The notes: a model not told the origin generated them from the sequence alone. A stretch of DNA of 64,000 nucleotides from Winogradskyella sediminis (GCF_003387355.1 NZ_QUNH01000004.1:1-64000), one strand, 5' to 3'; positions 35,534 through 45,290 are shown, counted from the stretch's first letter. Program-made: numbers and translations.

Positions 35534-37201
35534 ATGAAAAATATCTTCTCCATAATTGTTGTTTTTTTAATTCTTTCCTCTTGTGGTGCACAAAATACGA
35601 CTACAGAAATAAATAAGAAAACTTCTGATTTGGAATCTAACGGTAGACCAAAATTAGTGGTTGGTATTGTTGTAGATCAAATGCGTTACGATTACCTTAC
35701 ACGGTTTGCATCACAATATGGAGATGGTGGTTTTAATCGTATGATAGATGAAGGTTTTAACTGTAAAAATAATCACTTTAATTATGTCCCAACTTACACA
35801 GGTCCTGGTCACGCTTCTGTATATACAGGGACGACGCCAAAAAATCATGGTATAATTGGTAATAATTGGTATGATAAAGAAATTAAAGAAATGGTGTATT
35901 GTGCCAGTGACGCTGATGTAAATTCAGTCGGAACCGAAGATAAAGCAGGTAAAATGTCACCACATAGATTGCAGACCACCACGTTTGCAGATGAAAATAG
36001 ATTGTTTACGCAAGGGCAAGGGAAAACTATTGGTATTGCATTAAAGGATAGAGGAGCAATTTTACCAGCGGGTCATACTGCAAACGCAGCGTATTGGTTT
36101 CATGGTAAAGATCAAGGTCGTTGGATATCGAGTTCGCATTATATGGAGGAGTTGCCAAAATGGGTTTTAGATTTTAATACGTCTACACAAGCCGAATCAT
36201 ATTTAAAGGAATGGAATACGTACTATGATATTTCAACATATATTGAGAGTGGAGTTGATGAGAATACCTTTGAAGGAGGTTTTAAAGGGAAAGACAAAGC
36301 AACCTTTCCTTACGATTTAAAAGCTTTAAGTAAGGATAACAGAGGATATGATATTTTAAAAGCAACACCTTATGGAAATAGCTTAACCACAGATTTTGCA
36401 TTGGCAGCTATTAAAGCCGAAAATTTAGGGCAAGACCAGATTACAGATATTCTAGCCGTGAGTTACTCGGCAACGGATTACGTTGGTCATAATTTTGGGG
36501 TTAACTCGAAAGAAATTGAAGATACGTACATTCGTTTGGATAAAGATTTAGAGCGTTTATTCCAATATTTAGATACTACGGTAGGCAAAGGTGAGTATAC
36601 TGTTTTTTTAACAGCTGATCATGGTGCTGTAGATGTACCTTCTTACTTACATTCATTAAAAGTGCCAGCCGGCTATGTTGATAATAAGGATAGAAAGGCT
36701 ATGTTCAATGCTTTTTTAAATGCAACATACGGTACTGATTCTATCGTAGAAAACATTAGTAACGACCAAGTATTTATCAATAGAGATAAGGTTAAGGAAT
36801 TAGGGTTAAAACTTAGTGACGTTCAAGAAACGATTGCTATGGAACAATTGAGTTACTTAAATGTCGCTAAAGTATATACAGCGACAACAATGAGTACTAC
36901 TAGTTTTTATGAGGGTATAGAGGCTTTATTGCAGAATGGTTTTAATCAAAAACGATCAGGCGATGTTTTGTTGGTAAATGATACGTCTTTCATTTCTTAC
37001 GGAAAAACAGGATCTACACATGGTAGTGGCTTAAACTATGATACACATGTACCTTTGTTATTTTTTGGTAAAGGAATTAAGCATGGTGAAACATATGATA
37101 AAACCGTGATTCCTGATATTGCTGCTACTATGTCAGCGCTTTTAGGTATTAGTTTTCCTAATGGAGCAACAGGCCAGCCTTTAGGATTTGTGATTGATTA
37201 A
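35534..37201 (+). CDS. PafA-like alkaline phosphatase lipoprotein
   Basis: A 555-residue exported phosphomonoesterase of the alkaline phosphatase superfamily, related to Elizabethkingia/Flavobacterium PafA, which releases phosphate from organic esters. The lipoprotein signal ends at Cys17 (LSSC). Metal ligands and nucleophile are visible: the Asp in VDQMRYDYL (about 48-55), the nucleophile Thr89 in PTYTGPGHAS, the SYSATDYVGHNFG block, TADHGAVDVPS, and the late GSTHGSGLNYDTHVPLLFFG block. The endonuclease gene follows after 9 bp. Confidence 0.92.
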   Translation: MKNIFSIIVVFLILSSCGAQNTTTEINKKTSDLESNGRPKLVVGIVVDQMRYDYLTRFASQYGDGGFNRMIDEGFNCKNNHFNYVPTYTGPGHASVYTGTTPKNHGIIGNNWYDKEIKEMVYCASDADVNSVGTEDKAGKMSPHRLQTTTFADENRLFTQGQGKTIGIALKDRGAILPAGHTANAAYWFHGKDQGRWISSSHYMEELPKWVLDFNTSTQAESYLKEWNTYYDISTYIESGVDENTFEGGFKGKDKATFPYDLKALSKDNRGYDILKATPYGNSLTTDFALAAIKAENLGQDQITDILAVSYSATDYVGHNFGVNSKEIEDTYIRLDKDLERLFQYLDTTVGKGEYTVFLTADHGAVDVPSYLHSLKVPAGYVDNKDRKAMFNAFLNATYGTDSIVENISNDQVFINRDKVKELGLKLSDVQETIAMEQLSYLNVAKVYTATTMSTTSFYEGIEALLQNGFNQKRSGDVLLVNDTSFISYGKTGSTHGSGLNYDTHVPLLFFGKGIKHGETYDKTVIPDIAATMSALLGISFPNGATGQPLGFVID

Positions 37202-37210
37202 TCCGTTGCT

Positions 37211-38017
37211 TTGAAGAGAAAACCCATTTTTACAATTATTGCAATTCTAATTGTAATAGGTATTTATAGCTATGACTATTACCTTACTTCTAAAGAAAAC
37301 GCTATAATTATAGAAGAAGGAAAAACGTTAAAGGAGCACACAAATAACTTTTTTTTACCAACGAGCACAACAGGTCAAATAATACATCATCAAAATTACT
37401 CGTTATCGTATAGTGAGTCTTACGAACAAGCAGAATGGGTAGCCTATGAATTAAAAGCATCACACTTAAGTGCTACGAATCATAAAAGACCCTATTTTGA
37501 AATTGATGAAGCCGTAAAAACCGGCGCAGCACATTGGCGTAATTATAAGAAATCGGGCTATGATAAAGGGCATTTGTGTCCTGCAGGCGATCGACGTTTT
37601 TCGAAATCGGCACACGACGAAACATTTTTAACCAGTAATATTAGCCCTCAAGAACATCAATTTAATGCAGGAGTGTGGAATCGCTTAGAACAAAAAATAC
37701 GTTATTGGGCCAAAAAGAATGATGGTGTGTTTGTAGTGACAGGTGGTGTTTTAAATGAAAATTTAAAAACTATTGGTGATGAACATGTGGCGGTACCAAA
37801 TCAGTTTTACAAAGTAATAGTAGATTATACCCAAGGGAAGGTTAAAATGTTAGCTTTTCTTATGGAACATAAAAATTCAAATTTACCTTTATATACCTTT
37901 GTGGTTTCAGTAGATGAGGTAGAAGCATTAACAGAAATTGATTTTTTTCCAGAATTAGAAGACCGTTTAGAAAATCAGTTGGAGGCCTCTCGCAGTTATA
38001 AAAGTTGGAGTTTTTAA
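37211..38017 (+). CDS. Membrane-anchored DNA/RNA non-specific endonuclease (NUC1 family)
   Basis: A 268-residue nuclease with one N-terminal hydrophobic helix (about 6-22), so it is exported or anchored facing the periplasm. The active-site block KSGYDKGHLCPAGDR contains the catalytic His121 (a DRGH-type motif with Lys for Arg). The metal-binding Asn lies in the TSNISPQEHQFNAGVWNRLE block. It could serve phosphate and nucleotide scavenging together with the phosphatase just upstream. The start codon is TTG (37211). Its last 4 bp overlap the convergent glycosyltransferase gene. Confidence 0.88.
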   Translation: MKRKPIFTIIAILIVIGIYSYDYYLTSKENAIIIEEGKTLKEHTNNFFLPTSTTGQIIHHQNYSLSYSESYEQAEWVAYELKASHLSATNHKRPYFEIDEAVKTGAAHWRNYKKSGYDKGHLCPAGDRRFSKSAHDETFLTSNISPQEHQFNAGVWNRLEQKIRYWAKKNDGVFVVTGGVLNENLKTIGDEHVAVPNQFYKVIVDYTQGKVKMLAFLMEHKNSNLPLYTFVVSVDEVEALTEIDFFPELEDRLENQLEASRSYKSWSF

Positions 38018-38862
38018 CGAAGTTTGTCTGTAATACCTTTCCATCTCAAATCTCTTATAAACTTACCTTCCTCCTTAGAGACTAAAAATGCAGATGCATT
38101 AGATTTTGCTTTAAAATACCCATTCATATAATCCTTAAACAACCTAAAACTTCTTTTTTTGTATGCGAGTTTCAGTGCTGAAATTAAAGTAATCCAAAAA
38201 CCATAACGCATTTTGTACATGGCTTCTCCCTGTAAATATTTGGACGCTTTGTTATAAGAGTGTCCTGTGGGTTTTAAATGTTTTACATGAAGAGATTCAT
38301 CCGTTAAAATAGTCCAGCCGTGGTATCTTGCTAATAATTCGTCTACGGTGTCCCAACCCATTGACGGTTTAAGTTGACCTATTTGCTCAAAGCATGCTTT
38401 TCTATACGCTTTTAAAGCCCCTCTTATATGATCTTTATTAGTTAGGTTTTCTAAAATCCAGTTGCCATTATGTGCAATGTAGCAGAAACCAGAAACCATA
38501 CCTAATTGTTTATTTGAATGGAAATGGTCTGCTAATTTTTCCAAATAATTCTCAGGAAAAATAAGATCAGCATCAAATTTACAAATGATGTCATAGTCAT
38601 CATCAAGAAATGCTAAACCTTTGTTGAAGGCATTTATAATTTTAGATCCAGGGAGGTGCTTATCTGAAGATTTTGAATTTATAATGGATAACCAAGAGTG
38701 CTTCAAAGTATAGGATTCAACAATGTTTTGAGTCTTGTCTGAAGAATGATCATTGACTACCACAACACGTTTGGGAAGCAGTGTTTGCTTCGCTAAAGAC
38801 TCTAAAGTGTCACCAATGTAATCTTCTTCGTTATGCGCAGGAATGATGATGTAAAAGTTCAA
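38014..38862 (-). CDS. Family 2 glycosyltransferase
   Basis: A 282-residue GT-A fold enzyme. The N-terminal FYIIIPAHNEEDYIGDTLESL and VVNDHSSDKT segments bind the nucleotide sugar, and KFDADL holds the metal-binding acidic residues. No membrane helix is evident. The acceptor is unknown. It is the last gene of a minus-strand trio with a methyltransferase and a KAS III-like enzyme. Confidence 0.88.
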   Translation of the reverse strand: MNFYIIIPAHNEEDYIGDTLESLAKQTLLPKRVVVVNDHSSDKTQNIVESYTLKHSWLSIINSKSSDKHLPGSKIINAFNKGLAFLDDDYDIICKFDADLIFPENYLEKLADHFHSNKQLGMVSGFCYIAHNGNWILENLTNKDHIRGALKAYRKACFEQIGQLKPSMGWDTVDELLARYHGWTILTDESLHVKHLKPTGHSYNKASKYLQGEAMYKMRYGFWITLISALKLAYKKRSFRLFKDYMNGYFKAKSNASAFLVSKEEGKFIRDLRWKGITDKLR

Positions 38863-38885
38863 AACTGAAGTCTATTTTTTCAAAG

Positions 38886-39407
38886 TTAAACTCTTTCTGC
38901 ATAAACAATATAATATCTCGGAGTAAAACGTCTTAAGATGGGTCTAATGCCTAATTTATTTACAGGATTGGTCCATTTTTGTCGATCTTTAATTTGCCAT
39001 CCTGTTTTTTCTAAAAGCCAATCGAGTTGCCAATCTTCAAACTCATGGTAATGTCTATCTAACATGTCTGTTTTACTCTTATAAGCAGAAGAAAACCATA
39101 GTTTTAAAGGCACACTAATTAAAAGTTTGTCTGTTTTAATAGATTTTAAAACTTCATATGGAGATAAAAGGTGTTCAAAAATTTCGAAAGCCGTAACTAC
39201 GGCTGCTGAAGAATTTTTAATAGCAGAGGTGTCTTCGTCTAAATCTTCACCTGTAGTGTTTTCAACTGAAAAACCTTCAGAAATCATAATCTCTGAAAAT
39301 GGGTTTTTTACACCCAAATCTAAAATTGATTCTGAAGTGCTTATATGTTTCTGTAAAAACTGGAGTGTGAGTTTAAAACGTTTATTTGGAAAAGTGTTTT
39401 CGTACAT
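38886..39407 (-). CDS. Class I SAM-dependent methyltransferase-like protein
   Basis: A 173-residue protein with a methyltransferase-like motif I (ESILDLGVKNPFSE, about 26-39), an AAVVTAFEIFEHLLSP block (about 72-87) typical of Methyltransf_11-type enzymes, and a WQLDWLLEKTGWQI segment. The glycine-rich loop is short (DLGVKN rather than DxGxGxG), so the fold is likely but activity is not certain. It lies between the glycosyltransferase and the KAS III-like gene with gaps of about 20 bp. Confidence 0.75.
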   Translation of the reverse strand: MYENTFPNKRFKLTLQFLQKHISTSESILDLGVKNPFSEIMISEGFSVENTTGEDLDEDTSAIKNSSAAVVTAFEIFEHLLSPYEVLKSIKTDKLLISVPLKLWFSSAYKSKTDMLDRHYHEFEDWQLDWLLEKTGWQIKDRQKWTNPVNKLGIRPILRRFTPRYYIVYAERV

Positions 39408-39426
39408 TTAAGCGAGTTATGAAATT

Positions 39427-40488
39427 TTAATACTGATAAACAATAGCATTAATATTCATACCAGCACCTACACTTGCAAAAATAATAACGTCACCTTTAT
39501 GAATCTCTTGATTTTCTACCTGCCCTTTTAAAATCATATCAAATAATGTTGGCACGGTTGCAACACTAGAATTACCGAGCATATTGATGGTCATTGGCAT
39601 TATGCCATCTGGCATTTTCATGTTATGTAATTTATAAAAGCGATTTACAATGGCTTCATCCATTTTTTCATTTGCCTGATGAATCAATATTTTTTTGACA
39701 TCTTTAATGGCTACACCACTTTTATCAAGGCAAGATTTTAAAGCTTTGGGAACATTAGATAGTGCAAACTCATAAATTTTGCGACCATACATTTTAATGT
39801 ATCTACGTTTGTCTTTACTTTGCTTATCGTTTGTTTCACCAAAGAAAATATAATGCGCTTCATCAAAGGCGAAGGTTGCCGATTCATGAGCTAAAATGCC
39901 ACCTTCTATGTCGCTTTGCTCAATAATAGCAGCGCCAGCACCATCACTGTAAATCATAGAGTCTCTATCGTGTTTATCAATAACACGAGATAAAGTTTCA
40001 GACCCAATAACTAAGCAACGTTTTGCTATGCCTGAAGCTATAAATGCTTTTGCTTGTATAACACCTTCAATCCAACCCGGGCAACCAAAAAGTAAATCGT
40101 AGCCTACGCATTTTGGATTTTTAATTTTAAGTAAGTGTTTTACACGAGATGCTATGCTCGGAACCGTATCGCTTTGTTCAGAGTTATGCAATACATCACC
40201 ATAATTATGAGCAACAATAATGTAATCTATCGTTTCTCTATCAATATTTGCATCTTCAATGGCTTTTTCGGCAGCAAAAGATGCGATATCGGAATTGCTA
40301 AGGTCTTGTGTTACATACCTTCGTTCCCTAATGCCTGTAATGGCTTTAAATTTTTCTACAATAACTTCATTGGAATTCTTAATTGTAGATCCATCTGCAT
40401 TTAAAAATTGATGATTATAAAAGTTCTCGTTTTTCTCTATATAACTTGGTATATAGCTTCCTGTCCCAGTGATTTTAATCCCCATCAT
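39427..40488 (-). CDS. 3-oxoacyl-ACP synthase III-like enzyme
   Basis: A 353-residue thiolase-fold condensing enzyme of the FabH/KAS III superfamily. The catalytic triad is visible as Cys136 (LLFGCPGW), His270 (LIHQANEKM) and Asn306 (LGNSSVATVP). It is longer than house-keeping FabH (about 320), has a charged insert near 220-235, and is not beside other fab genes. A specialised acyl condensation is therefore more likely than primary fatty acid initiation. It heads the trio with methyltransferase and glycosyltransferase genes. Confidence 0.88.
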   Translation of the reverse strand: MMGIKITGTGSYIPSYIEKNENFYNHQFLNADGSTIKNSNEVIVEKFKAITGIRERRYVTQDLSNSDIASFAAEKAIEDANIDRETIDYIIVAHNYGDVLHNSEQSDTVPSIASRVKHLLKIKNPKCVGYDLLFGCPGWIEGVIQAKAFIASGIAKRCLVIGSETLSRVIDKHDRDSMIYSDGAGAAIIEQSDIEGGILAHESATFAFDEAHYIFFGETNDKQSKDKRRYIKMYGRKIYEFALSNVPKALKSCLDKSGVAIKDVKKILIHQANEKMDEAIVNRFYKLHNMKMPDGIMPMTINMLGNSSVATVPTLFDMILKGQVENQEIHKGDVIIFASVGAGMNINAIVYQY

Positions 40489-40607
40489 AATTTATTTTCG
40501 TAATTACAAAATTAATGATTATTAAAGAGCTATCATCACGGCATAGTTTTAAAGATACAATTTTTAATAAATTCTTAAAAATTGTAGTCTGTCACTATAT
40601 AAAACAT

Positions 40608-40636
40608 AAAAAAGTATTCAAAATGAATACTTTTTT
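40608..40636 (-). terminator. Intrinsic terminator of gcvP
   Basis: A 13-bp stem (40608-40620 with 40624-40636) with a 3-nt loop. On the minus strand it ends in a T-run, 20 bp after the gcvP stop. Confidence 0.85.
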
Positions 40637-40655
40637 ACGTTTTATGTGCTTTTAA

Positions 40656-43505
40656 TTAGGCTTCCATGTAGGCTTCTATAGGTTCGCAGCTACAAACTAA
40701 ATTTCGATCTCCATAAGCATCGTCTACACGTCTTACACTTGGCCAAAATTTATTGTCTTTTACAAAATCTAATGGATATGCAGCAGCGGTTCTACTGTAT
40801 GGTAAAGTCCATTCATCTGATGTTAGCATACCTAATGTGTGAGGTGCATTTTTTAAGATGTTATTGGTGTCATCTTTAGACGAGGCATCGATTTCTTTTC
40901 GAATAGAAATCATAGCATCACAAAAACGATCCATCTCAGCTTTACTTTCACTTTCTGTAGGTTCAATCATCATTGTGCCAGCAACAGGGAAAGATACGGT
41001 TGGTGCATGGAAACCATAATCCATTAAGCGTTTTGCAATATCTGTAACTTCAATACCATTGGCTTTAAAGTCACGACAGTCAATAATCATTTCGTGAGCG
41101 GCTCTTCCCATTTCACCAGAGTAAAGCGTTGGGTACGATCCGCTTAAACGTTCTTTGATGTAATTAGCATTTAAAATGGCTATTTCAGTAGATTTCTTTA
41201 AACCTCTGTAACCTAGCATTTTGATATAGCCATAAGAGATTAGACAAACTAAGGCTGAACCAAACGGTGCACCAGAGACTGCAGTGATAGCTTGATGTCC
41301 ACCTGTTTTTATAATTGGGTTGCCTGGTAAAAACGGCACTAATTGTTTAGCCACGCAAATTGGTCCAACTCCTGGTCCACCACCACCATGAGGTATAGCA
41401 AAAGTTTTGTGTAAATTTAAGTGACACACATCGGCCCCAATATTTCCTGGATTGGTTAAACCTACTTGGGCATTCATATTGGCTCCATCCATATAGACTT
41501 GGCCTCCGTTATCGTGAATAATCTTAGTGATTTCCTTTATAGAAGCTTCATAAACCCCATGCGTAGATGGATAAGTTACCATAATAGCAGAAAGATTATC
41601 TTTATGTAATTCTGCTTTTTCTCTTAAATCTTCAACATCGATATTACCATTTTCAGAGGCTTTGGTTACGACCACTTTCATTCCGGCCATTACAGCACTT
41701 GCTGGATTGGTACCATGTGCGGATGAAGGAATTAAACAAATATTTCTATGGTGATCTCCACGCGATTCATGATAGGCTTTAATAACCATTAAACCGGCAA
41801 ATTCACCTTGAGCACCAGAATTAGGTTGCAGTGATGTGGCTGCAAATCCTGTAATTTCAGATAACTGATTCTCTAATGCTTTTAGCATTAATTTGTACCC
41901 TTTAGCCTGATCAGTCGGTGCAAAAGGATGCATACTTCCCCAACTTGGCCAGCTTAATGGTAACATTTCTGCGGCTGCGTTTAATTTCATAGTACAAGAC
42001 CCTAGAGAAATCATGGAGTGATTTAATGCTAAATCTTTACGCTCTAAGCGTTTGATGTAGCGCATTAATTCAGTTTCAGAGTGATAAGTGTTGAAAACGT
42101 CAAAGGTTAAGAAATCTGATTGACGTTGTAAGTGTGTTGGAATGGTTTCATTAATTGATATAGATTCAATTTTATCTGTTGATTTTCCTGTTACTTTTTC
42201 AAAAATTGAAATAATATCATTTAAGTCTGAAATAGTTGTAGTTTCGTTTAAAGCAATTGTAACCGTATTGGTGTCTGGATAATGAAAATTTACTTCCTTT
42301 TGTTCTGCTTCATACTTTACATTAACAGCATCTGCTTTAATTTGAATGGTATCAAAATAATGTGTATTGACTTGTTCTAGTCCTAAACGCTCTAAGGCTT
42401 GTGCTAGGGTAGAAGTGGCGTTTTTAACTTTGTCTGCGATAAACGTAAGACCTTTAGGGCCATGATATACAGCATACATACCAGCCATTACGGCTAAAAG
42501 TACTTGTGCTGTACAGATGTTAGAGGTGGCTTTGGCACGCTTAATATGTTGTTCTCTGGTTTGTAAAGCCATGCGTAAGGCTCTGTTGCCATTAGCGTCT
42601 TTTGTGACTCCGATAATACGTCCTGGAACATCGCGCTTATAGGCTTCTTTAGTCGCAAAATATGCGGCATGAGGACCACCATAACCCATAGGAATACCAA
42701 AACGTTGTGTGGTACCGATAACGACATCAGCACCAAATTTTCCCGGAGATTCTAGTTTTACCAAACTTAAAAGATCTGCAGCCACAGCGACTTTAATATT
42801 TTCAGCATTGGCTTTTTCTATAAATCCTTTAATGTCTGTTATTTGTCCATTTTTTCCAGGGTATTGTAATAACGCTCCAAAGTATTCATTAGATAAGTTG
42901 TAATCTGCTTCATTACCAATAATTAATTCGATACCGATTGGATTGGCTCTCGTTTCAAGTAAATCAATAGTTTGGGGTAATACTAAATCTGAAACAAAGA
43001 ATTTATTGACCTTAGCCTTCTTTTGAGCACGATCTCTTACAGCAAACAATAATCCCATGGCTTCAGCAGCTGCAGTACTCTCATCTAATAATGATGCGTT
43101 AGCAATTTCCATTCCAGTTAAATCAATAATCATGGTTTGAAAATTTAACAGCGCTTCTAATCTCCCTTGTGCTATTTCGGCTTGATATGGTGTGTAGGCG
43201 GTATACCATCCTGGATTTTCTAAAATATTGCGTTGAATTACAGCTGGTAAGTTTGTAGGGTAATAGCCTAAGCCAATGTACGTTTTGAAAATCTTATTGT
43301 GTTGTGATAATTCGTTGATATGATTAAGATATTCTTGCTCACTCAATGCAGCATCAAGGTTTAAATCATTATCTAAACGAATATTATCTGGAATGGTTTC
43401 CGTTACTAATTGTTCAATATTTTTAACACCAATAGTGTCTAACATGGCTTGTTGTTCATCTGAATTTGGGCCAATATGTCTGAGTGCAAAAGAAGTTGTG
43501 TCCAT
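40656..43505 (-). CDS. gcvP: Glycine dehydrogenase (aminomethyl-transferring), P-protein of the glycine cleavage system
   Basis: A 949-residue PLP enzyme that decarboxylates glycine and loads the aminomethyl group on the H-protein. It is the single-chain form in which both halves (GcvPA- and GcvPB-like) are fused. The PLP lysine is K700 in [15 protein letters not shown]. The N-terminal RHIGP and the [12 protein letters not shown] block are typical. I choose ATG at 43505 ([13 protein letters not shown]): a longer in-frame start at 43535 lies inside the promoter box at 43533-43540. gcvH and gcvT are not adjacent. Confidence 0.96.
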   Translation of the reverse strand: MDTTSFALRHIGPNSDEQQAMLDTIGVKNIEQLVTETIPDNIRLDNDLNLDAALSEQEYLNHINELSQHNKIFKTYIGLGYYPTNLPAVIQRNILENPGWYTAYTPYQAEIAQGRLEALLNFQTMIIDLTGMEIANASLLDESTAAAEAMGLLFAVRDRAQKKAKVNKFFVSDLVLPQTIDLLETRANPIGIELIIGNEADYNLSNEYFGALLQYPGKNGQITDIKGFIEKANAENIKVAVAADLLSLVKLESPGKFGADVVIGTTQRFGIPMGYGGPHAAYFATKEAYKRDVPGRIIGVTKDANGNRALRMALQTREQHIKRAKATSNICTAQVLLAVMAGMYAVYHGPKGLTFIADKVKNATSTLAQALERLGLEQVNTHYFDTIQIKADAVNVKYEAEQKEVNFHYPDTNTVTIALNETTTISDLNDIISIFEKVTGKSTDKIESISINETIPTHLQRQSDFLTFDVFNTYHSETELMRYIKRLERKDLALNHSMISLGSCTMKLNAAAEMLPLSWPSWGSMHPFAPTDQAKGYKLMLKALENQLSEITGFAATSLQPNSGAQGEFAGLMVIKAYHESRGDHHRNICLIPSSAHGTNPASAVMAGMKVVVTKASENGNIDVEDLREKAELHKDNLSAIMVTYPSTHGVYEASIKEITKIIHDNGGQVYMDGANMNAQVGLTNPGNIGADVCHLNLHKTFAIPHGGGGPGVGPICVAKQLVPFLPGNPIIKTGGHQAITAVSGAPFGSALVCLISYGYIKMLGYRGLKKSTEIAILNANYIKERLSGSYPTLYSGEMGRAAHEMIIDCRDFKANGIEVTDIAKRLMDYGFHAPTVSFPVAGTMMIEPTESESKAEMDRFCDAMISIRKEIDASSKDDTNNILKNAPHTLGMLTSDEWTLPYSRTAAAYPLDFVKDNKFWPSVRRVDDAYGDRNLVCSCEPIEAYMEA

Positions 43506-43532
43506 TAAAAAAATATAATTTATATAATTCTG

Positions 43533-43540
43533 CAAAAGTA
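43533..43540 (-). promoter_or_regulatory. -7 promoter box for gcvP
   Basis: Perfect TACTTTTG on the minus strand (43540 down to 43533), 27 nt upstream of the chosen ATG at 43505. It excludes the longer start at 43535. No glycine riboswitch is visible in the short leader. Confidence 0.6.
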
Positions 43541-43614
43541 CGGATTTAGCCTAAGTTTTTAGTTAATGAAAACTAAAGTTTTGAACCGATATTAGAGGTT
43601 ATTAACACAATTCT

Positions 43615-43622
43615 TACTTTTG
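43615..43622 (+). promoter_or_regulatory. -7 box abutting the start codon of the UbiA-like gene
   Basis: Perfect TACTTTTG with 4 nt to the ATG at 43627, so the predicted transcription start coincides with the start codon (leaderless). No other plausible box lies in the divergent region on this strand. Confidence 0.45.
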
Positions 43623-43626
43623 TGTT

Positions 43627-44463
43627 ATGGAAGTTTTTAAACGCCTCTTTAACTTTTATCTCAATAGTAGTATTCATGTTGCTTTGGCTGCCTTGTCTTT
43701 AGTATGGGTGACCATAATTGAGCTCAACTTAGAGTTTGATACCGCTTTGCTTTGCTTTGTGTTTTTTGCAACCGTAACAGGATATAATTTTGTGAAATAC
43801 TTTGGAGTGGCAAAGTTTCATCACCGTAGTTTGGCGAGCTGGTTAAAGGCCATACAGGTATTCTCGTTTGTAGCCTTTGTAGCCATGTGCTATTTTGTTT
43901 TGAAGCTTAACGTGGAAACATTAATTGTTATCGGAATACTTGGGATTATTACATTTTTTTATGCTATTCCTATTATGGTTCCGAAGCGTTATTTATTCGA
44001 TGATCATAAGAATCTACGGCAAGTGAGTGGTTTAAAAGTGTATCTTATTGCATTGATTTGGATGTTTACCACTGTAATACTGCCTATAGTAAATGGAGAC
44101 ATTGCTATCAACTTCGATGTCATCATAACAAGTGTTCAACGCTTTAGTTATGTGCTTGTATTAATGTTGCCTTTTGAGATAAGAGATCTTAATTTTGATA
44201 GTTTAAAACTGGCAACTATTCCTCAGAAAATAGGTGTCGTAAAAACTAAAATTTTTGGAGCTATTCTTTTAATGGTCTTTTTATTATTAGAAGTACTTAA
44301 AGTTAAATCAAATCAAGAATCGGTAATTTCAACCATGAGTATGACGTTAATAACGTTAACGTTGTTGCTTTATTCAAATAAAAACCAATCGAAATATTTT
44401 AGTGCTTTTTGGGTGGAGAGTTTACCAATTATATGGCTGTTAATTTTGTTGTTGCTTAGTTAA
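43627..44463 (+). CDS. Polytopic membrane protein, possibly a degenerate UbiA-type prenyltransferase
   Basis: A 278-residue protein with about eight hydrophobic helices. Two polar blocks resemble the UbiA superfamily layout: TGYNFVKYFG (about 51-60, where UbiA has NxxxD) and EIRDLNFDSLKLATIPQKIG (about 188-207, like the second Asp motif followed by TLPxxLG). The first block lacks the usual aspartates, so prenyl transfer is unproven. It may be a flavobacterial family of unknown function. Its end overlaps the convergent anti-sigma-like gene by 24 bp. Confidence 0.6.
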   Translation: MEVFKRLFNFYLNSSIHVALAALSLVWVTIIELNLEFDTALLCFVFFATVTGYNFVKYFGVAKFHHRSLASWLKAIQVFSFVAFVAMCYFVLKLNVETLIVIGILGIITFFYAIPIMVPKRYLFDDHKNLRQVSGLKVYLIALIWMFTTVILPIVNGDIAINFDVIITSVQRFSYVLVLMLPFEIRDLNFDSLKLATIPQKIGVVKTKIFGAILLMVFLLLEVLKVKSNQESVISTMSMTLITLTLLLYSNKNQSKYFSAFWVESLPIIWLLILLLLS

Positions 44464-44706
44464 CTCTTTATCTATTACAGACTGTAGTTTGTGACGTTCC
44501 TCTGCTTCTAAGCATTGCACTTTAGAGGATTCTATAGTTTCTGATAACTTTGTGTTCTTTTTAGAGTATGTTTTAGTGATGCTGCAATAAAAAAGACGTA
44601 TTCGTAGCTTAAATTGCTCCCAAGTTGTCGCTTCATCATATTGTGCTTTGTCACAAATATGTTTGGCTTCATCACAGCTTATAAATAAAAAACTTTTTTT
44701 CATCAT
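44440..44706 (-). CDS. Small anti-sigma-like protein downstream of the ECF sigma gene
   Basis: An 88-residue protein with no membrane helix. It has the pattern CDEAKHICDKAQYDE followed by LRIRLFYCSITKTYSKK, which resembles the His/Cys zinc segment of ZAS anti-sigma factors. The last Cys of the expected CxxC is replaced (CSITK), so zinc binding may be altered or lost. It follows the sigma gene by 26 bp on the same strand, which supports a regulatory pair. The C-terminal half is charged and helical. Its stop region overlaps the UbiA-like gene's end. Confidence 0.55.
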   Translation of the reverse strand: MMKKSFLFISCDEAKHICDKAQYDEATTWEQFKLRIRLFYCSITKTYSKKNTKLSETIESSKVQCLEAEERHKLQSVIDKELTKQQQN

Positions 44707-44732
44707 TAGTGTCCTTGTAAACGGAATATCAT

Positions 44733-45290
44733 TTATTTAAACCAATTATCCTCCATGCATTCAGACAATGCTGTTCGTGCTCTGTGAATAATTACCCATA
44801 GGTTAGACGCAGTAATATCTAATTCTTTACAAATAGTTTCTGTATCGTAACCTAAAATGGTTTTCATCTTAAAAACATCTGCTTGTTTTTCAGGTAACTT
44901 AGCTAAACAATCGTAGATAGCGTCACCTAATTCCGAATTTACCAACGTGTCTTCTGCAGTTTTAACCGTGTTATCTGCAACTCGTTCTTCTAGCCAATCT
45001 CCTTCAGTATCTGTATCCGTATTATAATTCATTCTAACTTCGGCTTTACCTTTATTAGAATTAATTTTACGGTAATAATCTATAATTTTTCGTTTTAAAA
45101 TTGAAATAAGCCAAGTACGTTCGCTAGCCTCACCTTTAAAATTTTTCATAGATTTTAGACCAGCCAAAAAAGTTTCAGAGATTAAATCTTGAGCAATTTC
45201 TCTGTTATTTACACGGGTTATCGTGTAATTAAATAAGTAATCCGAATAAAGAGTTACCCAATTGTTAGGGTCTATGGTATGCTTAGGCAT
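44733..45290 (-). CDS. ECF-type RNA polymerase sigma factor
   Basis: A 185-residue sigma-70 family protein. Region 2 contains DLISETFLAGLKSMKNFKG and the WLISILKRKIIDYYRK core-binding/-10 recognition helix (about 62-77). Region 4 has LPEKQADVFKMKTILGYDTETICKEL and the HTH helix ITASNLWVIIHRAR (about 155-170). Region 3 is absent, as in ECF factors. It has its own promoter box (45312-45319). The small gene downstream is the likely antagonist. Confidence 0.92.
   Translation of the reverse strand: MPKHTIDPNNWVTLYSDYLFNYTITRVNNREIAQDLISETFLAGLKSMKNFKGEASERTWLISILKRKIIDYYRKINSNKGKAEVRMNYNTDTDTEGDWLEERVADNTVKTAEDTLVNSELGDAIYDCLAKLPEKQADVFKMKTILGYDTETICKELDITASNLWVIIHRARTALSECMEDNWFK

Noticed and set aside
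43506..43532. Glycine riboswitch in the gcvP leader
   Set aside because: The predicted leader is only about 25-30 nt and contains no suitable conserved structure.
43506..43535. A longer N-terminus for gcvP starting at 43535
   Set aside because: The added start lies inside the TACTTTTG promoter box, and homologues begin near [13 protein letters not shown].
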